This document shows positions 8,657 to 16,954 of a stretch of 64,000 bases of DNA, one piece after another. The stretch comes from Streptomyces venezuelae (GTDB lineage Bacteria > Actinomycetota > Actinomycetes > Streptomycetales > Streptomycetaceae). The stretch lies in assembly GCF_008642375.1 (NCBI RefSeq), contig NZ_CP029194.1, positions 2,666,001 through 2,730,000 of the forward strand, written 5' to 3'. A program made the translations under genes and the position numbers. How positions within the stretch are numbered: position 1 is the stretch's first letter; the number at the start of each line of letters is the position of its first letter. A model generated the notes under the pieces. It had not been told where the DNA came from, did not search any database, and was given only the letters and a program-made list of their open reading frames with translations.

Positions 8657-9553
8657 ATGCGGAAACTCCTGTGGGTGGCGGCCGGCCTGGCCGGGATCGC
8701 CGCCGCGAGCGGCTGCGGGGCGCCACAGACCTCGGGCCCGGCGGCCGGGACCACGACGGCTCCCCCGTCCGTGACGGCTCCCCGGTCCGTGACGGCTCCC
8801 CCGTCCGCCTCCCGCGCTCCGGCGGGCGCGACGGAGCTGCTGGCGCGGGCGGAGGCGGCCATGGGCGCCGAGGCCGGCTGGACCTTCACGGTGACGGGCA
8901 AGGAGTCGCTGACGCAGTCCGGCGCCCCGGAGGGGCAGGGCAGCAGGGCCTCGTACTCCGCCAGGGTGGACCGGACGGCCGGCCCGGAGGCCCTGCACCA
9001 GACCGGCACGGTCACCGGCAAGAACGGAAGCAAGGCCGAAGAGGTCGTCTCCGCGGGCGGCACCGGGTACGTGCGGGAAGGCGCACCCGGCGCTCCCTGG
9101 ACCAAGGGACCCCTGACCGACCCGGAGATCGCCGCCAAGGTGGAGGACCCGCTGGACGCCCTGGCCTCCTTCGCCGACTACGCCGAACGGGGCGAGCGGA
9201 TCGAGGTCGTCAGGTCCGGCGGCGAGATCCGGCTCCGGCTGCGGGTGCCCTCCGCGACCCTGGCCGAGCGCGAGGAACGGCCGGCGGTCGCGCGGGCCGC
9301 CCGGGAGTTCCTGCCGACTCTGAGGAAGCTGCGGAAGGCCGGGGTCACGGCGGGCGAGAAGAAGATCGTCCTGACCGGGCTGGAGGAGAGCCTCGTCCTG
9401 GACGCGAAGACGCACCGGATGAGGTCCTACCGTTCCTCCTTCGGCTTCGCCGTCCCGCACGAGGGCCGGCAGCTCCGCTACGCGCAGGAGCTCGGGGCGG
9501 ACACCCGGGGCGTTTTCACCGGCCGGATCGAGGCCCCCGTCACCGCCCGGTAG
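8657..9553 (+). CDS. Putative secreted lipoprotein
   Basis: 298 residues. The N-terminal signal is MRKLLWVAAGLAG followed by AAASGC, with Cys20 as the likely lipidated residue. A Pro/Thr/Ser linker (residues about 25-55) contains a threefold TAPxS(V/A) repeat. The remaining 240 residues form an unrecognised domain, perhaps related to LolA/LppX-like lipid-binding folds (low confidence). ATG at 8657 follows a purine-rich GGCGGAGAAG; an in-frame ATG at 8624 would place residues ahead of the signal peptide and is less likely. It is a single gene between sdaA and a membrane protein. Confidence 0.75.
   Translation: MRKLLWVAAGLAGIAAASGCGAPQTSGPAAGTTTAPPSVTAPRSVTAPPSASRAPAGATELLARAEAAMGAEAGWTFTVTGKESLTQSGAPEGQGSRASYSARVDRTAGPEALHQTGTVTGKNGSKAEEVVSAGGTGYVREGAPGAPWTKGPLTDPEIAAKVEDPLDALASFADYAERGERIEVVRSGGEIRLRLRVPSATLAEREERPAVARAAREFLPTLRKLRKAGVTAGEKKIVLTGLEESLVLDAKTHRMRSYRSSFGFAVPHEGRQLRYAQELGADTRGVFTGRIEAPVTAR
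8755..8808 (+). repeat. Three 18-bp tandem repeats inside lipoprotein linker
   Basis: Units at 8755-8772, 8773-8790 and 8791-8808 differ at one or two bases. They encode TAPPSV, TAPRSV and TAPPSA, an extendable linker between lipid anchor and domain. Confidence 0.85.
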
Positions 9554-9639
9554 CGCCTGTCCCTCAAGGTCCCTGGCGGCCGGTCCCTGTCGGTCGAAAA
9601 GCGGTTCGCCGCCCCGGAGCCGCCTGTAGTGTCCGCGTC

Positions 9640-10209
9640 ATGACCACACCGACAGAGACGACCGACGCGGAGTGCCTCGCCCTCACACGCGGTCTGCGCC
9701 GCCGCGGTGCGATCGTCCTCGCCGGCTTCGGCCTCGTCTGGGCCCTCGCGGGCGGTTCGGGGGTGGCGGCGGCCCCGGTGTCGATCGCGCTCGGTGTCGT
9801 CGCGGCGGCCGTGACGGCCGGCGCCGTCGTGGTCGCCTTCCGGGGCACCCAAGGCCCCGTCACCCGCCTGGTGCGGCTGCCGGAGAAGTGGAACCGCGGG
9901 GTCGGCCTGGTCAACGGTGCCGAGCTGCTGGCGATCTTCGCGGTGATCGCCGCGTCGAACGCGTCGGGCCACCCGGAGTTCATCCCGGTCGGGATCTGCC
10001 TGGTCGTCGGTCTGCACTTCTTCCCGCTGGCGCGCCTCTTCGACCAGCCGCAGTACCGGTGGACCGCCATCCTCCTGACGGCGCTCGCCCTGGCCGGTCT
10101 CGCCGTCCTCGCGACCGGGGCCTCGGCGGAGACGACCCGTGCGGTGGTGGGTCTGGGCGCGGCCGCCGTGCTGTGGGGCTCGTCGTTCCACGTGGCCCTG
10201 CGGGGCTAG
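9640..10209 (+). CDS. Membrane protein of unknown function (DUF7010-like)
   Basis: 189 residues with about six hydrophobic segments (roughly 21-45, 46-70, 95-115, 121-138, 147-165 and 168-187). The motif VVGLHFFPLARLFDQPQY in the centre resembles DUF7010 membrane proteins (recalled, not searched). No catalytic residues are recognised. ATG at 9640 starts a clean frame. The stop codon lies inside the first arm of a terminator hairpin shared with the convergent CopD-like gene. Confidence 0.7.
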   Translation: MTTPTETTDAECLALTRGLRRRGAIVLAGFGLVWALAGGSGVAAAPVSIALGVVAAAVTAGAVVVAFRGTQGPVTRLVRLPEKWNRGVGLVNGAELLAIFAVIAASNASGHPEFIPVGICLVVGLHFFPLARLFDQPQYRWTAILLTALALAGLAVLATGASAETTRAVVGLGAAAVLWGSSFHVALRG

Positions 10210-10271
10210 GGGGTGTCGCGGGCCAGGCGGGACTTTCCGGACACCCCCTAGGGGGCAAGGCACCCCCTAGG
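10206..10271. terminator. Overlapping alternative hairpins between convergent genes
   Basis: CTAGGGGGTGTC (10206-10217) pairs perfectly with GACACCCCCTAG (10240-10251). CCTAGGGGG (10247-10255) pairs perfectly with CCCCCTAGG (10263-10271). The two stems share 10247-10251, so only one can form at a time. Both flanking genes end on a TAG inside these arms. It serves as a two-way terminator. Confidence 0.75.
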
Positions 10272-11184
10272 GCGCGATCCAGTGCGGGTCGGGGACCACC
10301 GTGAGGAGTGCCGAGACGACCATGACCACCATCAGCGCGGCCGCCTCGATCCGGGCCGGGGCCTCGGCGGCGCCGCCCGACAGCATGCGGCTCCTGGCCG
10401 CCAGGGCCAGCAGGCTCACCCCGCCGAAGATCAGCAGCTTGACCAGCAGGATCCGGCCGTAGGCCGTGGTCAGGACGGCGTCCAGCGGCAGTCTGCGCAG
10501 GGTGGAGGCCGTGCCGGTGACCGCCAGGGCCGCGTAGACGACGGCGGCCATCCGGGCGTAGCGGAGGAGCACGTCTCGGCCGCCGCGCCGCAGTTTCATG
10601 GTGCGCAGCACGTACAGGAGCGTGCCGAGCCAGAGCGAGGCTCCCGTGAGGTGGACGACGGTGAGCCCGATGCCCACGGCCGGGGTGTACGTCTCCGTGT
10701 GGGCGCGCAGCGCCTCGGCGACGACCGCGACGGCCAAAGGCACCACGGCGAGGACGGGGCGCCGGGAGGCGGCGCACAGTGCGGCGAGGGCGAAGGCGTT
10801 GGCCGTGACGAGCAGGAGGCGGCCCTCGCGCAGCCCGTACACGACGGGCAGGCTCAGCCCGCTGACGGCGGCGAGGAGCAGCAGGAGTCCGGCGGAGGCG
10901 GCCGAGGCGAGCAGGGCGGCGGGCACGGACAGGGCGCGGGGCCGGGGTCCTTCCCCGGCGAGACGGCGTCCGGCGAGTTCGCCGACGTGGACGGCGAGGC
11001 CCGTGAGGACGAGGAAGCGCAGGAGCGCGGTGGTGCCGGCGGCGGGTATCCGGAGCTCGCCGGTGCCCGTCTGGGCGAGGCCGGCGCCCAGCAGGGCGAG
11101 GCCTATGACGGCGAGGGCGGCGACCGCGGCGAGGACCGCCGCGGTCAGACGGCTCGGGGTACCGAAGGGTCCGGGAAGCGTCAC
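10267..11184 (-). CDS. CopD family copper resistance membrane protein
   Basis: 305 residues with about eight membrane segments. The C-terminal half holds the CopD domain: LTVVHLTGASLWLGTLLYVL (around 184), TGTASTLRRLPLDAVLTTAYGRILLVKLLIF and a last helix. The conserved His in VVHLTGASLWLG and the GRILLVKL motif are family hallmarks. The usual partner CopC is not fused or adjacent. Start is GTG at 11184. A role in copper uptake or handling is expected from the family only. Confidence 0.8.
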   Translation of the reverse strand: MTLPGPFGTPSRLTAAVLAAVAALAVIGLALLGAGLAQTGTGELRIPAAGTTALLRFLVLTGLAVHVGELAGRRLAGEGPRPRALSVPAALLASAASAGLLLLLAAVSGLSLPVVYGLREGRLLLVTANAFALAALCAASRRPVLAVVPLAVAVVAEALRAHTETYTPAVGIGLTVVHLTGASLWLGTLLYVLRTMKLRRGGRDVLLRYARMAAVVYAALAVTGTASTLRRLPLDAVLTTAYGRILLVKLLIFGGVSLLALAARSRMLSGGAAEAPARIEAAALMVVMVVSALLTVVPDPHWIAP

Positions 11185-11252
11185 CGGACGATCGTCACCG
11201 AGCCCCGGACGGGCGGCAACTCAAGCTGGCGCCGCCCGTCCGGGCGGGCGGA

Positions 11253-11468
11253 TCAGGCCTTGCTGTAGTGCGCCCAGAACTCGTCCCAGGACAGCACGCC
11301 GTCACCGTTGTCGTCGCGCTGCTTGATGAGGACCTCGGCGACCGACTCGGTGACGTTGAAGTCGCCGTGCTGCGCCATGAGGCTCTTGTACTCCGCGGCG
11401 GTGATGAAACCGTCCCCGTCGGCGTCGAACTTGTTGAATGCCGTGCGTGCCGCGTCGATGTCCGCCAC
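11253..11468 (-). CDS. EF-hand calcium-binding protein, CabC type
   Basis: 71 residues, consisting of two EF hands and no other domain. Loop 1 is DADGDGFITAAE and loop 2 is DDNGDGVLSWDE; both have all calcium ligands including the final Glu. The opening ADIDAARTAFNKFD matches small actinomycete calmodulin-like proteins such as CabC, linked to calcium buffering in aerial growth. GTG at 11468 has AAGGGG upstream; an in-frame GTG at 11495 is a weaker alternative. The next upstream minus-strand gene is 220 bases away, so it is probably monocistronic. Confidence 0.88.
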   Translation of the reverse strand: MADIDAARTAFNKFDADGDGFITAAEYKSLMAQHGDFNVTESVAEVLIKQRDDNGDGVLSWDEFWAHYSKA

Positions 11469-11557
11469 TGCTTCCGCCCCTTCTTGGTGCTTCACTGACG
11501 GTGGTCAGATTAGCGGGCCCGCGCCTCGGGGAGTTCCCTCCCCCGGACGGTTCCACG

Positions 11558-11696
11558 ACGGTCGTGCCGCAGCCGAACCGGCAGGACGCGGGCGTGCTCG
11601 CCTTCACCGCCCATTCGGTGGTGTTCACGGACGTCGATCCGGAGTGGGCACGGGTGGAGCCGGCGGCCACGTCGGGCGACCCGGACGCCCCTACCG
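11558..11696 (+). pseudogene. Fragment of a lost plus-strand gene
   Basis: Reading TTVVPQPNRQDAGVLAF, TAHSVVFTDVDPEWARVE and about ten further residues, this stretch has strong Streptomyces codon bias (almost every third base G or C) and looks like the start of a real protein. No start with a ribosome binding site is obvious (GTG at 11564 is possible). The protein-like character stops where the beta-propeller gene ends on the other strand. It looks like the 5' remnant of a gene whose rest was deleted. The family is not identified; acetyltransferases sometimes begin this way. Confidence 0.35.
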
Positions 11697-12875
11697 GAAG
11701 ATGCCGGTGTGGCCGAGGGAGTAGCGGCCGGGCTGCGGGTAGACGGCGAGGCCGTGGGGGCCGCCGCCGACGGGGATGCGGGCGAGCTGCTCGCCGCTGG
11801 TCGTGTCGATGGCGTACACCTCGGAGTCGTATCGCCCGGACAGCCACAGGACCTTGCCGTCGGCGGAGACGCCGCCCATGTCGGGTGAGCCGCCGTCCGG
11901 GAGCCACCACTTCTTGGTGAGCTTGTTCTTCCCGAAGTCGAAGACGGAGACCGAGCCCTCGCCGCGGTTGGGGACGTACATCTCGCGGGAGTCCCGGCTG
12001 ATGTAGAGGCCGTGGCAGCCCTTGCCGGTGGGCAGCAGGGTGGGGGTGGTGAACTTCTCGCCGTCGAGCACCCACATGCCGTGGGCCATCATGTCGGCGA
12101 CGTAGAACGTCTTGCCGTCCGGGGAGATCTTGACGTCCTGGGGCATGGCGCCCTCGAAGGGCAGCTTCTGCTGGCCGATCACCTCCATCTTCTCCGTGTC
12201 GACCTTGAGCAGCTCGCCGGAGAACTCACAGGAGACGACGAAGTAGCGTCCGTCGGCGGAGAAGTCGGCGTGGTTGACGCCGTAGCAGCTCACCGGGACG
12301 GTCTTCCTCCGCTCCATGGTGTGCGGGTCGCGGAAGACGAGTTCGCGGTCGAGGGAGGCCATGACGATCGCGTACTTGCCGTTGGGCGTGAAGTAGAGGT
12401 TGTACGGGTCGTGGACCTCGACCGGCTTGCCCGCGACGCCGGTGGCGGGGTCGATGGGGGTGAGGGTGTGGCCCCGGTTGTTGTTGACCCAGAGGGTCTT
12501 CATGTCCCAGGAGGGCACGACGTGCTGGGGCTGGATGCCGACGGGGATCGTCTCGACGACCTGGTAGGTCGTCGGGTCGATGACGGAGACGGTGTTGGAG
12601 TTGGTGTTGGGGACGTAGACCCGGGAGGGGAAGTTCCTGACGACCGGGGAGAGCTTGTTCGGCCGGTCCGCGGCGTAGACGTCGTTGGGGTCGAGGAGCG
12701 GCGGCATGCCGGGGAGCCCGGCGGGGGCCGCGGCGGGCTTCGGTACGGCGGGGGCGGCGGCCTTCTTGACCCCGGTGGCGCCGTCCCCGGCCTGGTTCGC
12801 GCCGCCGCAGCCCGCGAGAGTGACGAGCAGGGCCGTGGCGAGGAGGGCCCCGCTGCGCGCGGTGAGGTGTGCCAT
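11691..12875 (-). CDS. YncE-like beta-propeller lipoprotein
   Basis: 394 residues. The lipoprotein signal is MAHLTARSGALLATALLVTLAGC with Cys23. An Ala/Pro linker is followed by seven-bladed YVTN/NHL-type repeats (about 85-394), for example VYVPNTNSNTVSVIDPTT, IPVGIQPQHVV and LARIPVGGGPHGLAVYP. Such propellers are extracytoplasmic binding or scaffold domains; no catalytic site is seen. The ATG at 12875 overlaps the stop of the upstream deacetylase gene by one base (TGATG), so the two are translationally coupled and probably act together at the cell surface. Confidence 0.88.
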   Translation of the reverse strand: MAHLTARSGALLATALLVTLAGCGGANQAGDGATGVKKAAAPAVPKPAAAPAGLPGMPPLLDPNDVYAADRPNKLSPVVRNFPSRVYVPNTNSNTVSVIDPTTYQVVETIPVGIQPQHVVPSWDMKTLWVNNNRGHTLTPIDPATGVAGKPVEVHDPYNLYFTPNGKYAIVMASLDRELVFRDPHTMERRKTVPVSCYGVNHADFSADGRYFVVSCEFSGELLKVDTEKMEVIGQQKLPFEGAMPQDVKISPDGKTFYVADMMAHGMWVLDGEKFTTPTLLPTGKGCHGLYISRDSREMYVPNRGEGSVSVFDFGKNKLTKKWWLPDGGSPDMGGVSADGKVLWLSGRYDSEVYAIDTTSGEQLARIPVGGGPHGLAVYPQPGRYSLGHTGIFR

Positions 12876-13659
12876 CAGGTCAGCAGCTCCGTGGTGGTGA
12901 CCGCGCGCAGTCCGCGGCGGTCGAGGTCGGCGAGGAGGAGGGGCAGCGCGGCGGCGGTCTCCGGGTAGCCGAAGTGCAGGCTGACGACCGATCCGGGCCG
13001 GAGGGGGCCGGTGACGTTGCGGACGATCGCGGCGGCGCCGGGTGAGGTGAAGTCGAGGGAGTCGACGTCGTACGAGAGGGTGTGCGGGTATCCGGCGCGG
13101 TGGGCGGCGCGCAGGACGGCCCGGGAGGCGTGCTGGGTCCTGGAGGGCCGGAACCAGGTGCCGACGGAGCCGGTGAGGCGGCGCAGGCGGGTGGCGCAGG
13201 CCTCGATCTCCGCGTGGGCCTCCGCCTCGGTCATGGTGTTGATGTCGGTGTGGTGCTGGGTGTGGTTGCCGAGGTCGTGGCCGCCGTCGAGGATGCGGCG
13301 GGCCATGCCGGGGTGTTCGTCGAGCCAGGTGCCGACGGCGAGGACCGTGACGCGGGCGCCGGCCTTCTCCGCCTGGCCGAGGAGGGTGCGGGCGAGGGCG
13401 GGGTCGCCCTGGCCGTGGAAGGTGAGGGCGACGCGGGGCCGGTCGCGGGGCCCGTGGCCGATCTCGGCGGGCCGGCCGGGGAAGCGGCGCGGGGCGGGGG
13501 CGGCGGCCGGGGCGGCGGCGGGCGCCGTGCCCGGCGCGGCTCCGGGGCGGCGGGAGGCGGGGCGGGGCGGGGCTCCGTACCGCAGCCGGTGGCGAGGGCT
13601 CCCGCGAGGGCGGCGGCCGCGCCCACCCGGAGGGCACCGCGGCGGTCGGTCGGCTTCAC
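12875..13659 (-). CDS. Polysaccharide deacetylase-like lipoprotein, apparent frameshift
   Basis: The N-terminus MKPTDRRGALRVGAA, then ALATGC, is a Tat-type lipoprotein signal with Cys26. It is in a different frame from the NodB domain, which begins near VALTFHGQGDP and ends with TTTELLT at 12875. Joining them needs one extra base within a C/G-rich tract around 13540-13575. A sequencing error or a real mutation are both possible. In the NodB domain the first motif is TFHGQGD instead of TFDDGP, so the metal-binding and catalytic Asp pair is missing. The second motif GNHTQHH and the FRPSRTQ and DVDSLDF motifs remain. Deacetylase activity is therefore doubtful even if the frame is intact. It is coupled to the beta-propeller gene. 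Confidence 0.6.
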
Positions 13660-14043
13660 GCGACCAGTAAAGAAGGATCTCGACCGAATCGTGATGATTA
13701 GGCCGATTCAGGACGTTTGCGGGCCACACCGGGGCGTCCAGCATGCGGACGAGCCGGGGAAACAATCGATGAACCGCATAGCCATTCAATGTTTGCAAGG
13801 CGAGTGCCGCAGGTCACCAATGATTCATAGACGATCAATCCCTATTTGACCGAATTCATCCCGGTAGGGACTTTTGGCGACGAGGCCGCCCGTCTGTCAT
13901 AGTCGGAGACACGACCCCCATTGACCCGGGCACAGGTCGACATAGGCGCCGTGGATACACCCCCCCGTCCACGGCGCAGCAGACGAGAGCCCCCAGGCGC
14001 CCCACTACGGCGGACGGGGGCTTTCGTGCGTCCTGGGCCGTCC
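13660..14043. other. Non-coding region with promoter and hairpins
   Basis: No protein gene was found. The left part (13700-13860) is unusually AT-rich. The right part has a possible promoter (TTGGCG at 13874, CATAGT at 13898, 18-base spacer) followed by two stem-loops, described separately as a candidate small RNA. Confidence 0.6.
13908..14026 (+). ncRNA. Candidate small RNA with two stem-loops
   Basis: Downstream of a plausible promoter are two strong hairpins: GCGCCGTGGA (13946-13955) with its complement 13968-13977, and AGCCCCC (13988-13994) with GGGGGCT (14016-14022), which has an inner CGCC/GGCG stem and is followed by TTTCG. A transcript of about 115 bases ending at the second hairpin would not reach any plus-strand gene. 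The second hairpin could instead be the terminator of the minus-strand ATPase gene that ends at 14044. Confidence 0.4.
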
Positions 14044-14550
14044 TCAGGTGCGGTCGGCGACCCTCATCTCGAACCAGGTCGTCTTGCCGCGCGGCCCGAG
14101 GTCCACACCCCAGCGGTCGGAGAGCTTGTCGACGAGCATGAGCCCCCGGCCGCTGATGTCGAGCTCGCCCACGGGCATCAGACAGGGCAGCCCGCGCGAG
14201 GGGTCACGGACCTCGATCCGGATCGAGCCGCGCCGCCGGTGCAGCCGCAGCGCGAAGGACCGGGCTCCGGTGTGCCGGACGGCGTTGCCGACGAGCTCCG
14301 AGACCAGCAGCACCGCGTGCTCGGCGATCTGCGGGCCGAGCCCCCACTGGCGCTGGACCACGCCCTGGGTGAGCCGGCGGGCCACCCAGGCCGACTCGGG
14401 GCGGGACGGCAGCCGCACGTCCTCCTCCGCCGGATTGCCGTACAACTCCAGTACGTCGGGGACCTGTTCCTCATCCACGGTCGGTGACCACCGTGGGGCG
14501 GCGGCGCTGCCGCGCTGCCACGGTTGTTCCCTACCCTCCAGGCCCGCCAT
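14044..14550 (-). CDS. Anti-sigma regulatory factor-like ATP-binding protein
   Basis: 168 residues, a stand-alone HATPase_c_2 domain of the SpoIIAB/RsbW type common in Streptomyces. The N-box is ELVGNAVRHTG, the G1 region is VRDPSRGLP, and GRGLMLVDKLSDRWGV is the G2 region. Such proteins phosphorylate anti-anti-sigma factors or hold sigma factors. No partner is adjacent, so the target cannot be named. ATG at 14550 is preceded by TGGGGGC. Confidence 0.85.
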   Translation of the reverse strand: MAGLEGREQPWQRGSAAAPRWSPTVDEEQVPDVLELYGNPAEEDVRLPSRPESAWVARRLTQGVVQRQWGLGPQIAEHAVLLVSELVGNAVRHTGARSFALRLHRRRGSIRIEVRDPSRGLPCLMPVGELDISGRGLMLVDKLSDRWGVDLGPRGKTTWFEMRVADRT

Positions 14551-14632
14551 GCCCCCATCATGGCCGCACGGAGCCGCCCGCGGGGGCCGTTCCGGCGGAA
14601 TCGGCCCCCGCGGTCCCGTCCTCGAGCGCGCC

Positions 14633-15400
14633 TCAGGCGAACTTCGCCTTGCCCGGGCCCTCCTCGACGAAGCTGCGCATCCCGGCCTCCCGGTCCGCGG
14701 TCGCGAACAGCCCGGCGAACCAGGTGCGTTCGATCGCGAGACCGGTGTCGATGTCGGTCTCCAGACCCTGGTCGACGGCCTCCTTCGCGGCCCGCAGGGC
14801 GACGGCCGGACCCTGTGCCAGCTTCGCGGCCCAGGCGTGCGCCTGCTCGTACACCTCGGCGGCCGGGACGACCCGGTCGACCAGGCCGAGCGTGAGGGCC
14901 TCGTCCGCCTTCACCATGCGGCCGGTGAAGATGAGGTCCTTGGCGCGGGAGGGGCCGACCAGCCGGGAGAGCCGCTGGGTGCCGCCCGCACCGGGGATGA
15001 GGCCGAGCAGGATCTCCGGCTGACCCAGCTTCGCGTTGTCGGCGGCGATCCGGTAGTCGGCGCAGAGCGCGAGCTCGCAGCCGCCCCCGAGGGCGTAGCC
15101 GGTGACGGCGGCGACGACGGGCTTCGGGATGCGGGCGATCGCCGTGAAGGAGTCCTGGAGGGCGCGCGAGCGCTTGACCATGGCCACGTGGTCCATGACC
15201 TGCATCTCCTTGATGTCCGCGCCGGCCGCGAACACCTTCTCGCCGCCGTAGAGGATCACGGCCCGCACGTCGTCGCGGTCGGTCGCCTCCTGGGCCAGCT
15301 CGCGCAGCCGGTCCTGGGTGGCGATGTCGAGCGCGTTCATCGGGGGGCGGTCGAGGCGGATCGTGCCGACGCCGTCGGCGACTTCGAGGTTCACAGTCAT
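14633..15400 (-). CDS. Enoyl-CoA hydratase/isomerase family protein
   Basis: 255 residues, full length for crotonase family enzymes. The CoA and oxyanion-hole motifs are AAGADIKEM and YALGGGCELALCADYRIA. Both acid residues of true hydratases are present: Glu in GGGCELAL and Glu in GQPEILLGLIPGAGG. It should hydrate trans-2-enoyl-CoA in beta-oxidation. No Shine-Dalgarno sequence precedes ATG 15400; TAACCT lies seven bases before it, so the mRNA may be leaderless. It stands alone between two terminator or promoter regions. Confidence 0.9.
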   Translation of the reverse strand: MTVNLEVADGVGTIRLDRPPMNALDIATQDRLRELAQEATDRDDVRAVILYGGEKVFAAGADIKEMQVMDHVAMVKRSRALQDSFTAIARIPKPVVAAVTGYALGGGCELALCADYRIAADNAKLGQPEILLGLIPGAGGTQRLSRLVGPSRAKDLIFTGRMVKADEALTLGLVDRVVPAAEVYEQAHAWAAKLAQGPAVALRAAKEAVDQGLETDIDTGLAIERTWFAGLFATADREAGMRSFVEEGPGKAKFA

Positions 15401-15432
15401 GGAGGGAAGGTTAGTCGGCGTTAACGTGAAGA

Positions 15433-15463
15433 GACCCGGTGCTGTTGCTCACAGCACCGGGTC
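15433..15463 (-). terminator. Terminator of first L,D-transpeptidase gene
   Basis: A 13-bp perfect stem, GACCCGGTGCTGT (15433-15445) with its complement at 15451-15463, and loop TGCTC. On the minus strand it follows the stop at 15489 by 25 bases. It sits within the upstream region of the enoyl-CoA hydratase gene. Confidence 0.8.
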
Positions 15464-15488
15464 CCTCACGAACGACTTGCTCGACGAC

Positions 15489-16751
15489 TTACTTGGTCCA
15501 CTCCGACCACGGCATGTTCCAGCCGTTGAGGCCGTTCTCCGGCTGGATCTGCTTGTCCTTGGAGTTCTTGACGACGATCACGTCACCGATGATCGAGCGG
15601 TCGTAGAACCAGGCGGCCGGGGTCGAGCTGTCGCCCGCGCCGCGCGTGTCCGACAGGCCGACGCAGCCGTGGCTGACGTTGGAGGAGCCGAAGGTGCTCT
15701 TCGGGGCCCAGTAGTTGCCGTGCACGAAGGTGCCCGAGGTGGAGAGCCGCATCGCGTGCGGGACGTCCTTGATGTCGTACTCGCCGCCGAAGCCGACCGT
15801 GGCCCCGTTCATGCGGGTCACCTTGTACTTCTCGCTGATGACCATCTGGCCGTTGTACGTGGTCGTCGACGGGGCGCCCGCGGTGATCGGCAGCGTCTTG
15901 ATGATCGAGCCGTCCCGCTCGATCTTCATCGTCTTGGCGCTGGCGTCGACGGTGGAGACCTGACGGCGGCCGATGGTGAAGCTGATCGTCTTCTTCTGCT
16001 TGCCGTAGACGCCCGGGCGGCCCTCGACGCCGTCCAGGTTGAGGTCGACCGTGACCTTGGTGCCCGCGGCCCAGTACTCCTCCGGGCGGAAGTCGAGGCG
16101 GTCGTTGCCGAACCAGTGCCCCTCGATCTCCACGGCCGGCTCGGCCGTCACCTTGATGGCCTTCTCGACGGCGTCCGGGTCGGTGATGCCCCGGGTGAAG
16201 TTGATGGAGACCGGCATGCCGACGCCGACGGTCGAACCGTCCTCCGGCGTGTAGTGGCCGATGAAGGTGTTCTTCGGGACCAGGGTGGTGAAGGTGGTGT
16301 CCTTCGCCGACTCGCGGCCCTCGGCGTCCTTCGCGACCGCGTGGACCTTGTACTGGGTCCCCGCGGACAGGTGGGCGGTGGGCGCCCAGCTGGCACCGTC
16401 CGCCGCGATCTTGCCCTCGACCGCGATGCCCTTGGAGTCGGCGACCGTGACCGTGGCCAGCTTGCCCTGCGCGGCGGTGACCTTGAGGGCCCCGCTGGTG
16501 GCGACCGAGTCGGCACCGTCCTTCGGAAGGATCGTCACGACCGCCTGGGAGGCGGCGTTCTCCGGCTTGCCGCTCCCTTGCGATGCCGGGTCCTGGCCCC
16601 CCTTGGCGCCGCCGGTCTCGCCGCCGCCGCAGGCGGTGAGGACGAGGAGCAGAGCCCCCGCGGCCAGCGCCTGCAGACGGACGCCCCCGCGTCGTCGGCC
16701 GCGCCGGCCCGTAGCTCCTACCGATGCCCCCGATATCGGCTGCCCGTTCAC
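15489..16751 (-). CDS. L,D-transpeptidase lipoprotein (Ig-like and YkuD domains)
   Basis: 420 residues. After a basic N-terminus, a lipoprotein signal ends LLLVLTAC. Two Ig-like domains (about 75-175 and 175-280) precede the YkuD catalytic domain. That has HGNYW and the catalytic motif SHGCVGL with Cys363. It makes 3-3 cross-links between diaminopimelic acid residues in peptidoglycan and acts outside the membrane. GTG at 16751 has GGGGAG about ten bases upstream. A paralogue starts 1.4 kb away on the same strand and shares the VGFGGEYDIKDVPHAMRL block exactly, so they arose by tandem duplication. Confidence 0.93.
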   Translation of the reverse strand: MNGQPISGASVGATGRRGRRRGGVRLQALAAGALLLVLTACGGGETGGAKGGQDPASQGSGKPENAASQAVVTILPKDGADSVATSGALKVTAAQGKLATVTVADSKGIAVEGKIAADGASWAPTAHLSAGTQYKVHAVAKDAEGRESAKDTTFTTLVPKNTFIGHYTPEDGSTVGVGMPVSINFTRGITDPDAVEKAIKVTAEPAVEIEGHWFGNDRLDFRPEEYWAAGTKVTVDLNLDGVEGRPGVYGKQKKTISFTIGRRQVSTVDASAKTMKIERDGSIIKTLPITAGAPSTTTYNGQMVISEKYKVTRMNGATVGFGGEYDIKDVPHAMRLSTSGTFVHGNYWAPKSTFGSSNVSHGCVGLSDTRGAGDSSTPAAWFYDRSIIGDVIVVKNSKDKQIQPENGLNGWNMPWSEWTK

Positions 16752-16954
16752 TGTGGTCGTCTCCCCTCGCACGGCCTGGCACTGCCACGGCCCCACCCCC
16801 GTGCGCATCCGCTCGCGCACACGGCGCTAGATAATCACACCGCAGGACACGAAAGATCCTCGCGAATGTCACCGTTCCGTCCCGATCGGCGTGCTAGGGC
16901 GAGAAGGTGATGACCTGGTGGCGAAAGGGGCGCAAGAGGGACGACGGGGACCCC

